Shown here in pieces: positions 25,129 through 34,011 of a DNA stretch of 64,000 bases (positions are counted from its first letter, which is position 1; each line of letters begins with the position of its first letter). The notes beneath the pieces were generated by a model. It saw nothing but the letters and a program-made list of their open reading frames with translations, did no database searches and was not told where the DNA came from. Made by a program: the position numbers and the translations under genes. Source of the stretch: JALORV01 sp963712485 (GTDB lineage Bacteria; Pseudomonadota; Gammaproteobacteria; Burkholderiales; Burkholderiaceae_F); the NCBI GenBank assembly GCA_963712485.1, contig CAVQID010000041.1:1-64000 (forward strand), read 5' to 3'.

Positions 25129-26525
25129 CCGAGCTCGCGTCGGCGCGCAGTCGCCTCTTCTGGAAGTTCTTCGCGGCCTTCTGGTTTTCGCTGCTCGTCG
25201 CCAGCCTCGTCGTCGGCGGCTTCGTGTGGCTCGACGCGGAATCGACGCGGCGCGAGACTCCGCGCATCGACCAGGGGCCCTTCGGCCGGCCGCTCGTCGA
25301 CGCAGCCGCGGCGACGGCGCGCCACGGCGGCCGCGCGGCGCTCGAACAGTGGCTGACAGACACGCGGCCCGACGAAGGACGGCGCGGACCGCGCGTGTAT
25401 GCCGTCGATGCGCGAGGCCGGGATCTGCTGGGACGCGACGTCCCCGTGGCCGTGACGGCGGGGAGCGGCGGTCGCGCGTCCGCCGGCGAGCCGTCGCCGA
25501 CGCACCTTGCGATGCGCGAGATCGAGCTCGACGGCGAACCCTGGCTGCTCTTCGTTCCCGCGCCGCCGTCCCGGCCGGCACTCGCCCCGCACGGTCGCCC
25601 CGACGCCATCGGCCTGCTCGGGTTCCGCCTGCCGCCATGGTTCTGGCCGCTCGCGATCGGCATCGTGGCGAGCGTGCTGCTCGCCGGGCTGCTCGCGGCC
25701 TACTTTGCGAAGCCGATCCGCGCGCTCGATGGCGCGCTCAAGCGCGCCGGCGGCGGCGATCTCGATGTGCGCGTCGCGCCGCTGCTCGGCCGCCGCCGCG
25801 ACGAGATCGCGAACCTGGGTCACGAATTCGACCGGATGATCCGGCAGATCGGCGAACTGCTGCACGCGCAGCGCCGTCTTCTGCACGACGTCTCGCACGA
25901 AATGAGATCGCCGCTCGCGCGAATGCAGGCCTGTGTGGCGCTTGCAAGGCGCGATCCAATGCAGGCGGCGACTCTGCTGGAGCGGATCGAACGCGAAACC
26001 GTGCAGATGGACGGGCTGGTCGAGGAGATCCTGACGCTCGCGCGCTTGGAATCCGGCGCGGCCGCCGATGCGAGCCGCGAGCCGACCGACGTGGTGGAAC
26101 TGCTCGCGGAGTCTGTGCGCGACGCTCGCATCGAAGCGGAGACGCGGCGGGTACGCGTCAGCTTCGAGCCTGGCCCGACGATGCTCGTGTCGGCGCTCCC
26201 AACGCTGCTGCGACGCGCCTTCGACAACGTGATCCGCAACGCGCTCCAGTTCGCGCCGGAGGGCTCCGAAGTCGAGGTGACGCTCGCACGCCGCGACGCT
26301 TGCCTCGACATCAGCGTGTGCGACCGCGGGCCAGGACTGGCGGCTGACGAATGCGCGCGTGTGTTCGAGCCCTTCGTGCGCGGCCGCAGCCCGCTCGGCG
26401 CAGGCCATGGACTTGGCCTGGCGATCGCGCGCCGGGCGATCGAAGCGCACGCGGGCACGATCGTCGCCGCGGCACGCGCCGGCGGCGGACTGCAGGTCAC
26501 GATGCGACTGCCGACCAGCACCTGA
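25125..26525 (+). CDS. Sensor histidine kinase, CpxA-like
   Basis: 466-residue inner-membrane kinase, the partner of the preceding regulator. Domain order: helix 1 (residues 12-36), a periplasmic region of about 130 residues, helix 2 (WFWPLAIGIVASVLLAGLLAAYFA, near 175-198), HAMP (AKPIRALDGALKRAGGGDLDVRV), the dimerisation/phosphoacceptor segment HDVSHEMRSPLAR with His near residue 257, then N box (NVIRNALQFAP), G1 (DRGPGL) and G2 (GHGLGLAIARR). A CpxA-type role is inferred from the CpxR-like partner, the binding site and the divergent LTXXQ genes. Confidence 0.9.
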   Translation: MTELASARSRLFWKFFAAFWFSLLVASLVVGGFVWLDAESTRRETPRIDQGPFGRPLVDAAAATARHGGRAALEQWLTDTRPDEGRRGPRVYAVDARGRDLLGRDVPVAVTAGSGGRASAGEPSPTHLAMREIELDGEPWLLFVPAPPSRPALAPHGRPDAIGLLGFRLPPWFWPLAIGIVASVLLAGLLAAYFAKPIRALDGALKRAGGGDLDVRVAPLLGRRRDEIANLGHEFDRMIRQIGELLHAQRRLLHDVSHEMRSPLARMQACVALARRDPMQAATLLERIERETVQMDGLVEEILTLARLESGAAADASREPTDVVELLAESVRDARIEAETRRVRVSFEPGPTMLVSALPTLLRRAFDNVIRNALQFAPEGSEVEVTLARRDACLDISVCDRGPGLAADECARVFEPFVRGRSPLGAGHGLGLAIARRAIEAHAGTIVAAARAGGGLQVTMRLPTST

Positions 26526-26556
26526 CGTCGACGCACGCCATCGGGGCTCAAAGAAA

Positions 26557-26576
26557 AAGGCGGCCGAAGCCGCCTT
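26557..26576 (+). terminator. Hairpin terminator after the two-component operon
   Basis: AAGGCGGC-CGAA-GCCGCCTT is a perfect 8-bp stem with a stable tetraloop, 31 bp past the kinase stop. A run of A precedes it and only TT follows, so it would terminate best for transcription from the right. Confidence 0.55.
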
Positions 26577-26924
26577 GACGCATGTGAGGTGACGTTCATG
26601 AACGGCGCCGACGGATGCGCACCTGCCACTTGCGAGCGCGAGCAAGCCACGTCCGGGCTTAACACGATGGCCGCTGCGGGTCGACTGCGGGCACGGCGCG
26701 TTTCTGAAAGCTGACACTGGGCGTGCAGTGTGCGGACGCGGATTCAGTAACTCTGATCGAGAAGTCGGCAGGTACCAATTGCTCTGACGCAAACCCTGAT
26801 TGTCGAGTGGCGCGTTGGTCGCCAAGTTACTGGCTTCCCTGCGATCAGGCTTTAACCAACTTTGACGCCCGACACGCCGCGCGGCCACGCGCGCCACCTC
26901 GCCGTGCGCGCACCTTCACTTCCA
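26577..26924. other. Gene-free interval
   Basis: About 350 bases between the terminator and the end of the minus-strand PLP enzyme gene. Composition is more AT-rich and mixed. I see no conserved ORF, RNA or repeat. The genes on both sides point toward it, so promoters are not expected here. Confidence 0.5.
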
Positions 26925-28208
26925 TCAGCAGACCTTCAGCGCTCCCTCCAGGTCGGCGATCAGGTCTTCCTCGTGCTCAAGGCCGATCGACACGCGGATC
27001 AGACCCTCCGAAATTCCGATCTGCTGCCGCAGTTCGAGCGGCACGCCGGAGTGGGTCGTCGACGCCGGGTGGCAGATCAGCGACTCGGTTCCGCCGAGGC
27101 TGACGGCGGACTTGAACAGCGTCAGCGCGTTGACGAATCGGAACGCCATGTCGCGTCCGCCATCGAGCACGAACGAAAATGTCGAGCCGGCGCCCGTGCA
27201 TTGCCCCCGATAGACCCGCTGGTAGTTCTCGTCGGCAATGAGCTGTGGATGCAGCACCTGCACTTTGCGGATCGGGTTTTCCGCAAGCCAGTGGGCGACG
27301 CGGCTGCCGGTTGCCGCGGCGCGCCGCATGCGCAGTACGAGTGTTTCCATGGAGCGCGCGATCATCCACGAGGAATGCGGGTCGAGCTGTGAGCCGAAGG
27401 CTCCACGCAGCAGGCGCAGCTTGCCGACGAGGTCCTTGCGTCCGGTGACTCCGCCCGCGACGAGGTCGCTGTGGCCGCCGACGTACTTGGTCAGCGAGTA
27501 CACCGACAGGTCGATACCCTCGCGGATCGGGTGCTGGAAGATCGGGCCCAGCATCGTGTTGTCGCACGCCGAGATCGGCCGGTAGCCGTGCTTGCGTTCG
27601 AATGCGTCGATGGCTGCCACCACGGCCTTGAGATCGACCAGTGCGTTGGTCGGGTTGGCCGGCGTTTCGAGGTAGAACAGACCCACGCGCCCGCGTGCCG
27701 CGGCCGCTTCGAGCGCGGCCGCCATCTGTTCCTGCGACAGGCCATCGGCGAACGGATGTCCGCCGATGCCCCACTCGGGCAGGATCTTGCGGATCAGCGT
27801 TTCGGTTCCGCCATAGAGCGGCGTCGAGTGCACGACCTGGTCGCCGGGCCGCAGGAAGGTCAACAGCACCGTGCCGATCGCCGCCATGCCGCTCGAGGTC
27901 ACGATCGCGTCCTCCGCGCCGTCGAGCAGAGCCAGGCGATCCTCGACGATCTCCAGGTTCGGGTGATTGAAGCGGCTGTAGACGAGTCCCGCTCCGGTGT
28001 CCGCGGGCCGGGGCTTGCGTCCCGCGACCACGTCGAAGAACGCCGCGCCGTCCTCTGCCGTGCGGAATGCAAAGGTCGATGTCAGGAACACCGGTGGCTT
28101 GACCGCGCCCTCCGAGAGGAACGGGTCGTAGCCGTACGACATCATCTGCGTTTCGGGATGCAACTCGCGGCTGGATATGGCGCGCTTGTGATAGCTTGAA
28201 TACGACAT
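26925..28208 (-). CDS. Cys/Met-metabolism PLP-dependent enzyme (cystathionine gamma-synthase/methionine gamma-lyase family)
   Basis: 427-residue fold-type I enzyme acting on sulfur amino acids. Signatures: YSRFNHPNLEIVEDRLALLDGAEDAIVTSSGMAAI (cofactor and substrate phosphate region), HSTPLYGGTETLI, YLETPANPTN, SACDNTMLGPIFQHPI, and the PLP-lysine in YSLTKYVGGHSDLVAG. The C-terminal domain has SLGGTESLICHPASTTHS and glycine/serine residues for the alpha-carboxylate. Whether it makes cystathionine, cleaves methionine or uses O-acylhomoserine cannot be decided from sequence. It lies about 100 bp from the ETF-QO gene on the same strand and may be cotranscribed. Confidence 0.88.
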   Translation of the reverse strand: MSYSSYHKRAISSRELHPETQMMSYGYDPFLSEGAVKPPVFLTSTFAFRTAEDGAAFFDVVAGRKPRPADTGAGLVYSRFNHPNLEIVEDRLALLDGAEDAIVTSSGMAAIGTVLLTFLRPGDQVVHSTPLYGGTETLIRKILPEWGIGGHPFADGLSQEQMAAALEAAAARGRVGLFYLETPANPTNALVDLKAVVAAIDAFERKHGYRPISACDNTMLGPIFQHPIREGIDLSVYSLTKYVGGHSDLVAGGVTGRKDLVGKLRLLRGAFGSQLDPHSSWMIARSMETLVLRMRRAAATGSRVAHWLAENPIRKVQVLHPQLIADENYQRVYRGQCTGAGSTFSFVLDGGRDMAFRFVNALTLFKSAVSLGGTESLICHPASTTHSGVPLELRQQIGISEGLIRVSIGLEHEEDLIADLEGALKVC

Positions 28209-28310
28209 TCGCTCCCCTTCGAGTTCCAGAGTGTGTAAGGAACCAAAGGGGCATCGTCGGCCAAAAGGCGCCGACGTACAAGCGCACGCCGCCGTTCGCG
28301 CGCCGTGCCG

Positions 28311-29976
28311 CTACATGTTCACGTAGTTCGGCCCGCCGCCGCCCTCGGGAGTGACCCAGACGATGTTCTGCGTCGGGTCCTTGATGTCGCAGGTCTTGCA
28401 GTGCACGCAGTTCTGGAAGTTGATCTGCAGGCGCTCCTGACCGTCGTCGCCTTTGACGAACTCATAGACGCCGGCCGGGCAATAGCGCTGCTCGGGCCCG
28501 GCATAGATCGACAGGTTGACTGACGTCGGGACCGTCGGGTCCTTCAGCGTCAGGTGCGCCGGCTGGTTTTCCTCGTGGTTCGTGTTGGCAAGGTACACCG
28601 AGGACAGCTTGTCGAATGTCAGCTTGCCGTCGGGCCGTGGATAAGCGATCGGCTGGCATTGCGCAGCCGGCTTCAGTTTCTCGTGGTCGGCGAAGCGACG
28701 ATGAAACGTCCACGGGGCGTTGCCGCGGAAAACGATCTGGTCGATGCCGAACAGCAGCCCGCCAAAGTACAGGCCTTTATCGAGCAGCGGCTTGAAGTTG
28801 CGTGCCCGATGCAGTTCATCGTGCAGCCAGCTCGCTTCGAACGCCTGGGGATAGGCGTTCAGCTCGTCACGCTGGCGCTCGGCGGAGAGCGCGTCGAACG
28901 CCGCATCGGCCGCCAGCAGGCCGCTTTTTATCGCCGCGTGGCTGCCCTTGATACGCGGCGCGTTGAGAAAGCCGGCATCACACCCGATCAACGCGCCACC
29001 GGGGAACACCAGCTTCGGCAGCGACTGCAGACCGCTGGCGTTGATCGCACGCGAGCCGTATTCGAGGCGCTTGCCGCCCTCCAGCGTGGCACGTACCGCC
29101 GGGTGGGTCTTGTAACGCTGGAATTCCTCGAACGGCGACAGATACGGATTCTTGTACCCGAGCCCGACGACCAGTCCGACCGACACCAGGTTCTCGCCGA
29201 AGTGGTACATCCAGCCGCCACCGTAGGTGTCCTGGTCAAGCGGCCAGCCGACGCTGTGGAAAACCCGTCCGGCCTTGAACCTTTCCGGCTGCGACTTCCC
29301 AGATTTCCTTGATGCCGATGCCCCAGGTCTGGGGATCGCGGCCATCGTCGAGCTTGAAGCGCGCGATCACCTGCTTGCCGAGGTGGCCGCGCGCCCCCTC
29401 GGCGAACAGGGTGTACTTGCCGTGGAGTTCGACTCCGGGCTGGAAGTTCGGCGTCGGCTGACCATCCTTGCCGACTCCCATGTGGCCGGTCGCCACGCCG
29501 CGTACGGCACCGCTTGCGTCGTAGAGGACTTCGGCTGCGGCGAAGCCGGGAAAGATCTCGACGCCGAGCGCTTCGGCCTGCTGACCCAGCCAGCGCACCA
29601 GATTGCCGAGGCTGCCGGTGTAATAGCCCGGGTTCCTTAGCGCGGCCGGTACCAGCGCGTAGGGCACTTCGGTGGCGGAGGTTTCGGACAGGAAGACGAA
29701 CAGGTCTTCGGTGACCTGCGTCGTCAGCGGCGCTCCGAGTTCCTTCCAGTTGGGGAAGAGTTCACTCAGCGCAATCGGGTCGATGACAGCGCCCGACAGG
29801 ATGTGCGCGCCGATTTCGGACCCCTTTTCAAGGACGCAGACGGAGACCTCGCGGCCGCTTTCCGCGGCGCGCTGCTTCAGTCGTATGGCCGCGCCCAGGC
29901 CGGCGGGACCACCACCCACGACGACCACGTCATACTCCATCGCTTCGCGTTCGACGGCTTGCGGCGTGTCAGCCAT
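28311..29976 (-). CDS. etfQO: Electron transfer flavoprotein-ubiquinone oxidoreductase, one apparent frameshift
   Basis: Membrane-associated FAD/[4Fe-4S] enzyme that moves electrons from acyl-CoA dehydrogenases via ETF to ubiquinone. The N-terminal frame starts at 29976 (MADTPQAV...; AGGA lies before it) and holds the dinucleotide fold YDVVVVGGGPAGLGAAIRLKQ, GAHILSGAVIDP and FAEGARGHLGKQVI. The frame breaks at about 29292, in GIGIKEIWEV; removing one base joins it to PERFKAGRVFHSVGWPLD and the rest. The end has NCVHCKTCDIKDP cluster ligands and terminates at 28311. Total is about 555 residues, a full-length protein. An upstream ATG at 30006 is less likely. Confidence 0.9.
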
Positions 29977-30069
29977 GGGATCCTCGTTGAAATGCCATTG
30001 CTTCATTCTCCCGGAGATCGTCTAGAGGCTGCAATCGACTACGATCGATCCTTGGCAAGGACGGAGCTT

Positions 30070-30834
30070 ATGCGTACAAATCTCAAAGAAAAAGTCGCCC
30101 TCGTGACGGGCGCGAGCAGCGGGCTCGGCGCGCGCTTCGCGCGGGTGCTGGCGGGCAACGGCGCGCTTACGGTGCTCGCATCCCGGCGCGTGGAGCGGCT
30201 GAAGGACCTGCGTGCCGAAATCGAAGCGGCCGGCGGTGCCGCGCACGTGGTGCAACTGGACGTCACGCACCTCGATTCGATCCGCGACGCCGTCGAACAC
30301 ACCGAGCGGGCGGTCGGCCCCATCGACATTCTGGTCAACAACTCCGGCGTCTCGACAACGCAGCGGCTGACCGACGCAACCTTGGCCGACTTCGACCACG
30401 TCTTCGGCACGAACGTCAAGGGGGCGTTCTTCGTGGCACAGGAAGTGGCCCAGCGAATGATCGCCCGCTCCAAGAGCGGAGCCGAATTCCGCGGGCGCAT
30501 CGTCAACATCGCTTCGGTTGCCGGGCTGCGCGTGCTGCCGCAGATCGGCCTGTACTGCATGAGCAAGGCGGCGGTGATCCAGATGACGCGCGCCCAGGCG
30601 CTGGAGTGGGGCCGCTACGGCATCAACGTGAACGCCATTTGTCCGGGCTACATCCGCACCGAGATCAACGAGGAGTATTGGGACACCGACGGCGGCCGCA
30701 AGCTGATGCAGATGCTGCCGCGGCGACGCCTCGGCCGTCCCGAAGACCTGGACGGCACGTTGCTGTTGCTGGTGGCCGAAGAGTCGCAGTTCATCAACGG
30801 CGCGATCATTGCCGCCGATGATGGCATGTCGTAG
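30070..30834 (+). CDS. Short-chain dehydrogenase/reductase
   Basis: 254-residue classical SDR using NAD(P)H. Visible motifs: TGASSGLGARFA cofactor loop (residues 13-24), NNSG (about 93), the catalytic serine in IVNIASVAGLR, YCMSK (Tyr/Lys active site) and NAICPGYIRTEI. The arginine-rich ASRRVERLKDL after beta-2 suggests NADP preference. Divergent from etfQO with about 90 bp between. Substrate unknown; the acyl-CoA-related neighbours suggest a 3-hydroxyacyl or similar alcohol/ketone. Twelve bases after its stop begins the repeat array leading to the thioesterase gene. Confidence 0.88.
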   Translation: MRTNLKEKVALVTGASSGLGARFARVLAGNGALTVLASRRVERLKDLRAEIEAAGGAAHVVQLDVTHLDSIRDAVEHTERAVGPIDILVNNSGVSTTQRLTDATLADFDHVFGTNVKGAFFVAQEVAQRMIARSKSGAEFRGRIVNIASVAGLRVLPQIGLYCMSKAAVIQMTRAQALEWGRYGINVNAICPGYIRTEINEEYWDTDGGRKLMQMLPRRRLGRPEDLDGTLLLLVAEESQFINGAIIAADDGMS

Positions 30835-30845
30835 CAGGACCGGGA

Positions 30846-31181
30846 GTGAAGGAATTCGTTCTCGAGGTGCCGCTGCGCTGGGGCGACATGGATGCAACGC
30901 CGCAGGCGTTCCGTGCTGCGCCGTACGCCATGGCGTCCGGGTGGAGGTCAGAGGAGTGAAGGAGTTCGTTCTCGAAGTCCCGCTGCGCTGGGGCGATATG
31001 GACGCAACGCCGCAGGCGTTCCCCATGCTGCGCCGTATGCCATGGCGTCCGGCGTGGAGGTCGGAGGAGTGAAGGAGTTCGTTCTCGAAGTACCGCTGCG
31101 CTGGGGTGATATGGACGCAACGCCGCAGGCGTTCCCCGTGCTGCGCCGTGTGCCATGGCGTCCGGCGTGGAGGCCAGTGGA
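30846..31181 (+). repeat. Three tandem copies of the 5' end of the thioesterase gene
   Basis: Units start at 30846, 30956 and 31069 (110, 113 and 113 bp), and the real gene at 31182 begins with the same sequence. Each unit opens with a GTG and encodes VKEFVLEVPLRWGDMDA, then ATPQAF and a variable tail, and stops at a TGA that overlaps the next GTG (GTGA). GGAGG-like sequences precede each GTG, so each is a translatable 37-38 residue mini-ORF. Across the first 16 codons all differences among the four copies are synonymous third-position changes, while the tails differ in amino acids. The tail contains AACGCC-GCA-GGCGTT and GCCATGGCG palindromes. Not a CRISPR array: the units abut without unique spacers. 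Confidence 0.9.
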
Positions 31182-31574
31182 GTGAAGGAATTCGTTCTCG
31201 AGGTGCCCCTGCGCTGGGGCGACATGGACGCCATGGCTCACCTGAACAACGTCATGTACTTCCGCCTGATGGAAGAGGCTCGCATCCAGTGGTTCCAGCA
31301 GTTCGGCTTTCCGACGTTGCCGACAGGCGAGGCGCCGATCCTCGCGCACGCGGCCTGCGACTTCGTCAAGGCGATGACCTATCCGGGAGTTGCGCTGGTA
31401 CGGCAGACGGTTACGCGCGTGGGGCGCTCGAGCGTCGAGATGAAACTCGCCATCGAGAAGAAGGACGAGCCGGGCGTGACTTACGCCACCGCGCGCACCG
31501 TGATCGTCTGGTACGACTACGAAGAAGGGAAGTCCAAACCCTGGCCCGAAGCAATCCGCGAGGCGATCACTTAA
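31182..31574 (+). CDS. Acyl-CoA thioesterase (4HBT/YbgC-like hotdog fold)
   Basis: 130-residue hotdog-fold protein predicted to hydrolyse acyl-CoA. It begins VKEFVLEVPLRWGDMDAMAHLNNVMYFRLMEEAR, where WGDMDAxxHLNN is the family's active-site block with its conserved Asp, followed by RVGRSSVEMKLAI and TARTVIVWYDY. GTG 31182 is chosen because GGAGG lies eight bases upstream and because the copied units all start there; an in-frame ATG at 31155 would add nine residues. It precedes the CoA-transferase genes by 30 bp. Three truncated copies of its 5' end lie immediately upstream. Confidence 0.85.
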   Translation: MKEFVLEVPLRWGDMDAMAHLNNVMYFRLMEEARIQWFQQFGFPTLPTGEAPILAHAACDFVKAMTYPGVALVRQTVTRVGRSSVEMKLAIEKKDEPGVTYATARTVIVWYDYEEGKSKPWPEAIREAIT

Positions 31575-31604
31575 ACTTCGCCGGTTCACAAGCGGGAGGG
31601 CTGA

Positions 31605-32315
31605 ATGAAGAAGCTGTTTCCCTCGGCCGCGGCGGCGCTGGCCGACGTGGTGAAGGACAACCAGACGATTGCGGTCGGAGGGTTCGGCCTGTGCGGCATT
31701 CCGGAGGCGCTGATCGCGGCGCTGCGCGACACAGGCGTCAAGGGACTGACCTGCGTCAGCAACAACGCCGGCGTCGACGGCTTCGGCCTCGGCCTGTTGC
31801 TCACGACCCGGCAGATCCGCAAGATGATCTCCTCGTATGTCGGCGAGAACAAGGAATTCGAGCGGCAGTACCTGTCGGGTGAACTCGAGCTCGAGTTCAC
31901 GCCGCAGGGCACGCTCGCCGAGCGCATGCGCGCGGGCGGCGCCGGCATCCCGGCGTTCTACACCCGTACCGGCGTGGGCACGATCGTCGCCGAGGGCAAG
32001 CCGACGCAGGTGTTCGATGGGGTCTGGGGCGGCAAGGAGTACGTGATGGAGCGCTCGATCCGCGCCGACGTTTCGCTGGTCAAGGCCTGGAAGGCCGACC
32101 CGCAGGGCAATCTCGTCTACCGCAAGACCGCGCGCAACTTCAATCCGGTCGTCGCGATGTGCGGCAAGGTGACGGTGGCCGAGGTCGAGGAGATCGTCGA
32201 AAATGGCGCGCTCGATCCGGACAACGTGCACACGCCGGGCATCTTCGTGCAGCGGATCGTGCTGAACGCGACGCCGGAAAAGCGCATCGAGAACCGCACC
32301 GTGCGCGCGAAGTAG
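31605..32315 (+). CDS. scoA: 3-oxoacid CoA-transferase subunit A
   Basis: Alpha subunit of succinyl-CoA:3-ketoacid (acetoacetate) CoA-transferase, which activates acetoacetate with CoA from succinyl-CoA. The 236-residue product has the CoA-transferase family I signature TIAVGGFGLCGIPEALI (about residues 20-36), CVSNNAGVDGFGLGLLL, and the ELELEFTPQGTLAERMRAGGAGIPAFYT block. GGGAGG precedes the ATG. The B subunit follows after eight bases. Confidence 0.92.
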   Translation: MKKLFPSAAAALADVVKDNQTIAVGGFGLCGIPEALIAALRDTGVKGLTCVSNNAGVDGFGLGLLLTTRQIRKMISSYVGENKEFERQYLSGELELEFTPQGTLAERMRAGGAGIPAFYTRTGVGTIVAEGKPTQVFDGVWGGKEYVMERSIRADVSLVKAWKADPQGNLVYRKTARNFNPVVAMCGKVTVAEVEEIVENGALDPDNVHTPGIFVQRIVLNATPEKRIENRTVRAK

Positions 32316-32323
32316 GAGAAGAC

Positions 32324-32973
32324 ATGCCCTGGACCCGTGAAGAGATGGCGGCACGTGCCGCGCAGGAACTGCAGCGACGGCTTCTACGTCAACCTCGGCA
32401 TCGGCCTGCCGACGCTGGTCGCGAACTACATCCCGGCCGGCATGGACGTCATGCTGCAGTCGGAAAACGGCCTGCTCGGCATCGGCCCGTTCCCGCTCGA
32501 AAGCGAGGTCGACGCCGATCTCATCAACGCCGGCAAGCAGACGGTCACCGCGCTGCCCGGTTCGAGCTACTTCTCGAGCGCGCGATTCGTTCGCGATGAT
32601 CCGCGGCGGACACATCAACCTCGCGATCCTCGGCGCGATGCAGGTATCCGAAGCCGGCGACCTCGCGAACTGGATGATCCCCGGCAAGCTGGTCAAGGGC
32701 ATGGGCGGGGCGATGGACCTCGTCGCCGGCGTCGAGCGCGTGGTCGTGCTGATGGAGCACTGCGCGAAGAATGGCGAGCACAAGATCCTGCAGCACTGCA
32801 CGCTGCCGCTGACCGGCCGCGGCGTCGTGAACCGCATCATTACGGAACTCGGCGTTTTCGATGTCGGCAGCGATGGCCTGTTCGCACAGGAACTCGCGCC
32901 GGGCGTCACGCCGGAAGAAGTGCGACTGAAGACCGGCTGCCACGTGCACCTGTCGAAGCTCGTCCCCGCCTGA
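32324..32973 (+). CDS. scoB: 3-oxoacid CoA-transferase subunit B, two apparent frameshifts
   Basis: Beta subunit carrying the catalytic glutamate, seen in SENGLLGIGPFPLESEVD. The protein begins MPWTREEMAARAAQELQ at 32324. One extra base near 32375 shifts the frame before GFYVNLGIGLPTLVANY. A second extra base near 32583 shifts it again before SFAMIRGGHINLAILGAMQVS. The remainder, to CHVHLSKLVPA and the stop at 32973, is conserved. Joined length is about 216 residues, normal for the family. Both breaks fall in GC-rich words (CAGCGAC, GCGCGAT) and look like sequencing insertions. Confidence 0.88.
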
Positions 32974-33035
32974 ACGGCCGGCGCTGGCGCGCGCCATCAG
33001 AGCCCGCCAGCGGTTCAACGAGCAGCAAACCGACC

Positions 33036-34004
33036 GTGACGCACGCCGGCCATCATTCGGACCACCGTCACGGTCATTCGCACCTCGGGGATCACGGCGA
33101 CGGCGACAGCGCATACGTTCACTCCTCGCGCCCCGGCGGCACGCGCCCCCTGGCGATAGCCGTTGCGCTGACCTTCGGCTACGCGCTGGTCGAAGTGGCA
33201 GGCGGGCTGTGGTCGGGCTCGCTGGCGTTGCTGGCGGATGCGGGGCACATGGCCACCGACTCCGCGGCCCTGCTGTTTGCGCTCGCGGCCAACCTCATCG
33301 CGCGACGGCCGGTGTCCGATCGACACTCCTTCGGACTTGCCCGCGTGGAAGTCGTCGCTGCATTCGTCAATTCGCTGGCGATGCTCGCGGTCGTTGCATG
33401 GATCTTCTTCGAGGCGTTCGACAGGATCACCGCACCGGTGCCGGTCAAGGGCCTCGAGGTCTTCGGCATCGCCACGGTCGGCCTCGGGGTCAACATTCTC
33501 GTCGCGTGGTCGCTGTCACGTGACCGCCAGAACGTCAACACGCGCGCCGCCTTCATTCACGTCATCGGCGATCTGCTCGGATCCGTCGCGGCGATCGTGG
33601 CGGGTCTCACCATCTACTTCGGCGGGCCGACGCTGGTCGATCCGCTGCTGTCGATTCTCGTTGGCGGGCTGATCCTCCGTTCGACGGCCGGTGTGCTGCG
33701 CGAATCCACGCTGGTGCTGCTCGACAGTGTTCCGCCGGATGTCGACTACGGCGCTGTCGGCCAGGCGCTGGCGCGAATGCCCGGCATTGTCTCGGTACAC
33801 GATCTTCACGTCTGGTCGATGGTGCCCGGGCGCTCCGCACTGTCGGCGCATGTGCTCGTCGAAGACATCGAGCAGTGGCCGGTGGTGCTGCACCGTGCGC
33901 GCAAGTTACTCGAACGCGACTTCCAGATCGATCACGTCACGCTTCAGCCGGAGTGGCTGCGCAAGGATGCGCCCGAGCGCGTGATTCCGCTCGGCCGGCA
34001 ATGA
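33036..34004 (+). CDS. Cation diffusion facilitator (Zn/Co/Cd efflux) family protein
   Basis: 322-residue inner-membrane metal/proton antiporter. A His-rich N-terminus (HAGHHSDHRHGHSH) precedes six helices. The transport-site pairs are HMATDS in helix 2 (LLADAGHMATDSAALL) and HVIGDLLGS in helix 5. A cytosolic C-terminal domain follows, with VHDLHVWSMVPGR, typical of CzcD/ZitB proteins. GTG 33036 is used as start; the open frame upstream belongs to scoB in another phase. It ends seven bases before the TIR-like gene, so the two may be cotranscribed. Confidence 0.9.
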   Translation: MTHAGHHSDHRHGHSHLGDHGDGDSAYVHSSRPGGTRPLAIAVALTFGYALVEVAGGLWSGSLALLADAGHMATDSAALLFALAANLIARRPVSDRHSFGLARVEVVAAFVNSLAMLAVVAWIFFEAFDRITAPVPVKGLEVFGIATVGLGVNILVAWSLSRDRQNVNTRAAFIHVIGDLLGSVAAIVAGLTIYFGGPTLVDPLLSILVGGLILRSTAGVLRESTLVLLDSVPPDVDYGAVGQALARMPGIVSVHDLHVWSMVPGRSALSAHVLVEDIEQWPVVLHRARKLLERDFQIDHVTLQPEWLRKDAPERVIPLGRQ

Positions 34005-34011
34005 CGCACGC

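Noticed and set aside
25104..26897. A 597-codon minus-strand frame opposite the sensor kinase gene
   Set aside because: The plus-strand kinase has every histidine-kinase box in order; the minus frame is Arg/Ala-rich without domains.
30846..31240. CRISPR array or VNTR
   Set aside because: The 110-113 bp units abut with no unique spacers, are longer than CRISPR repeats, there are no cas genes, and the units copy the start of the adjacent coding gene.
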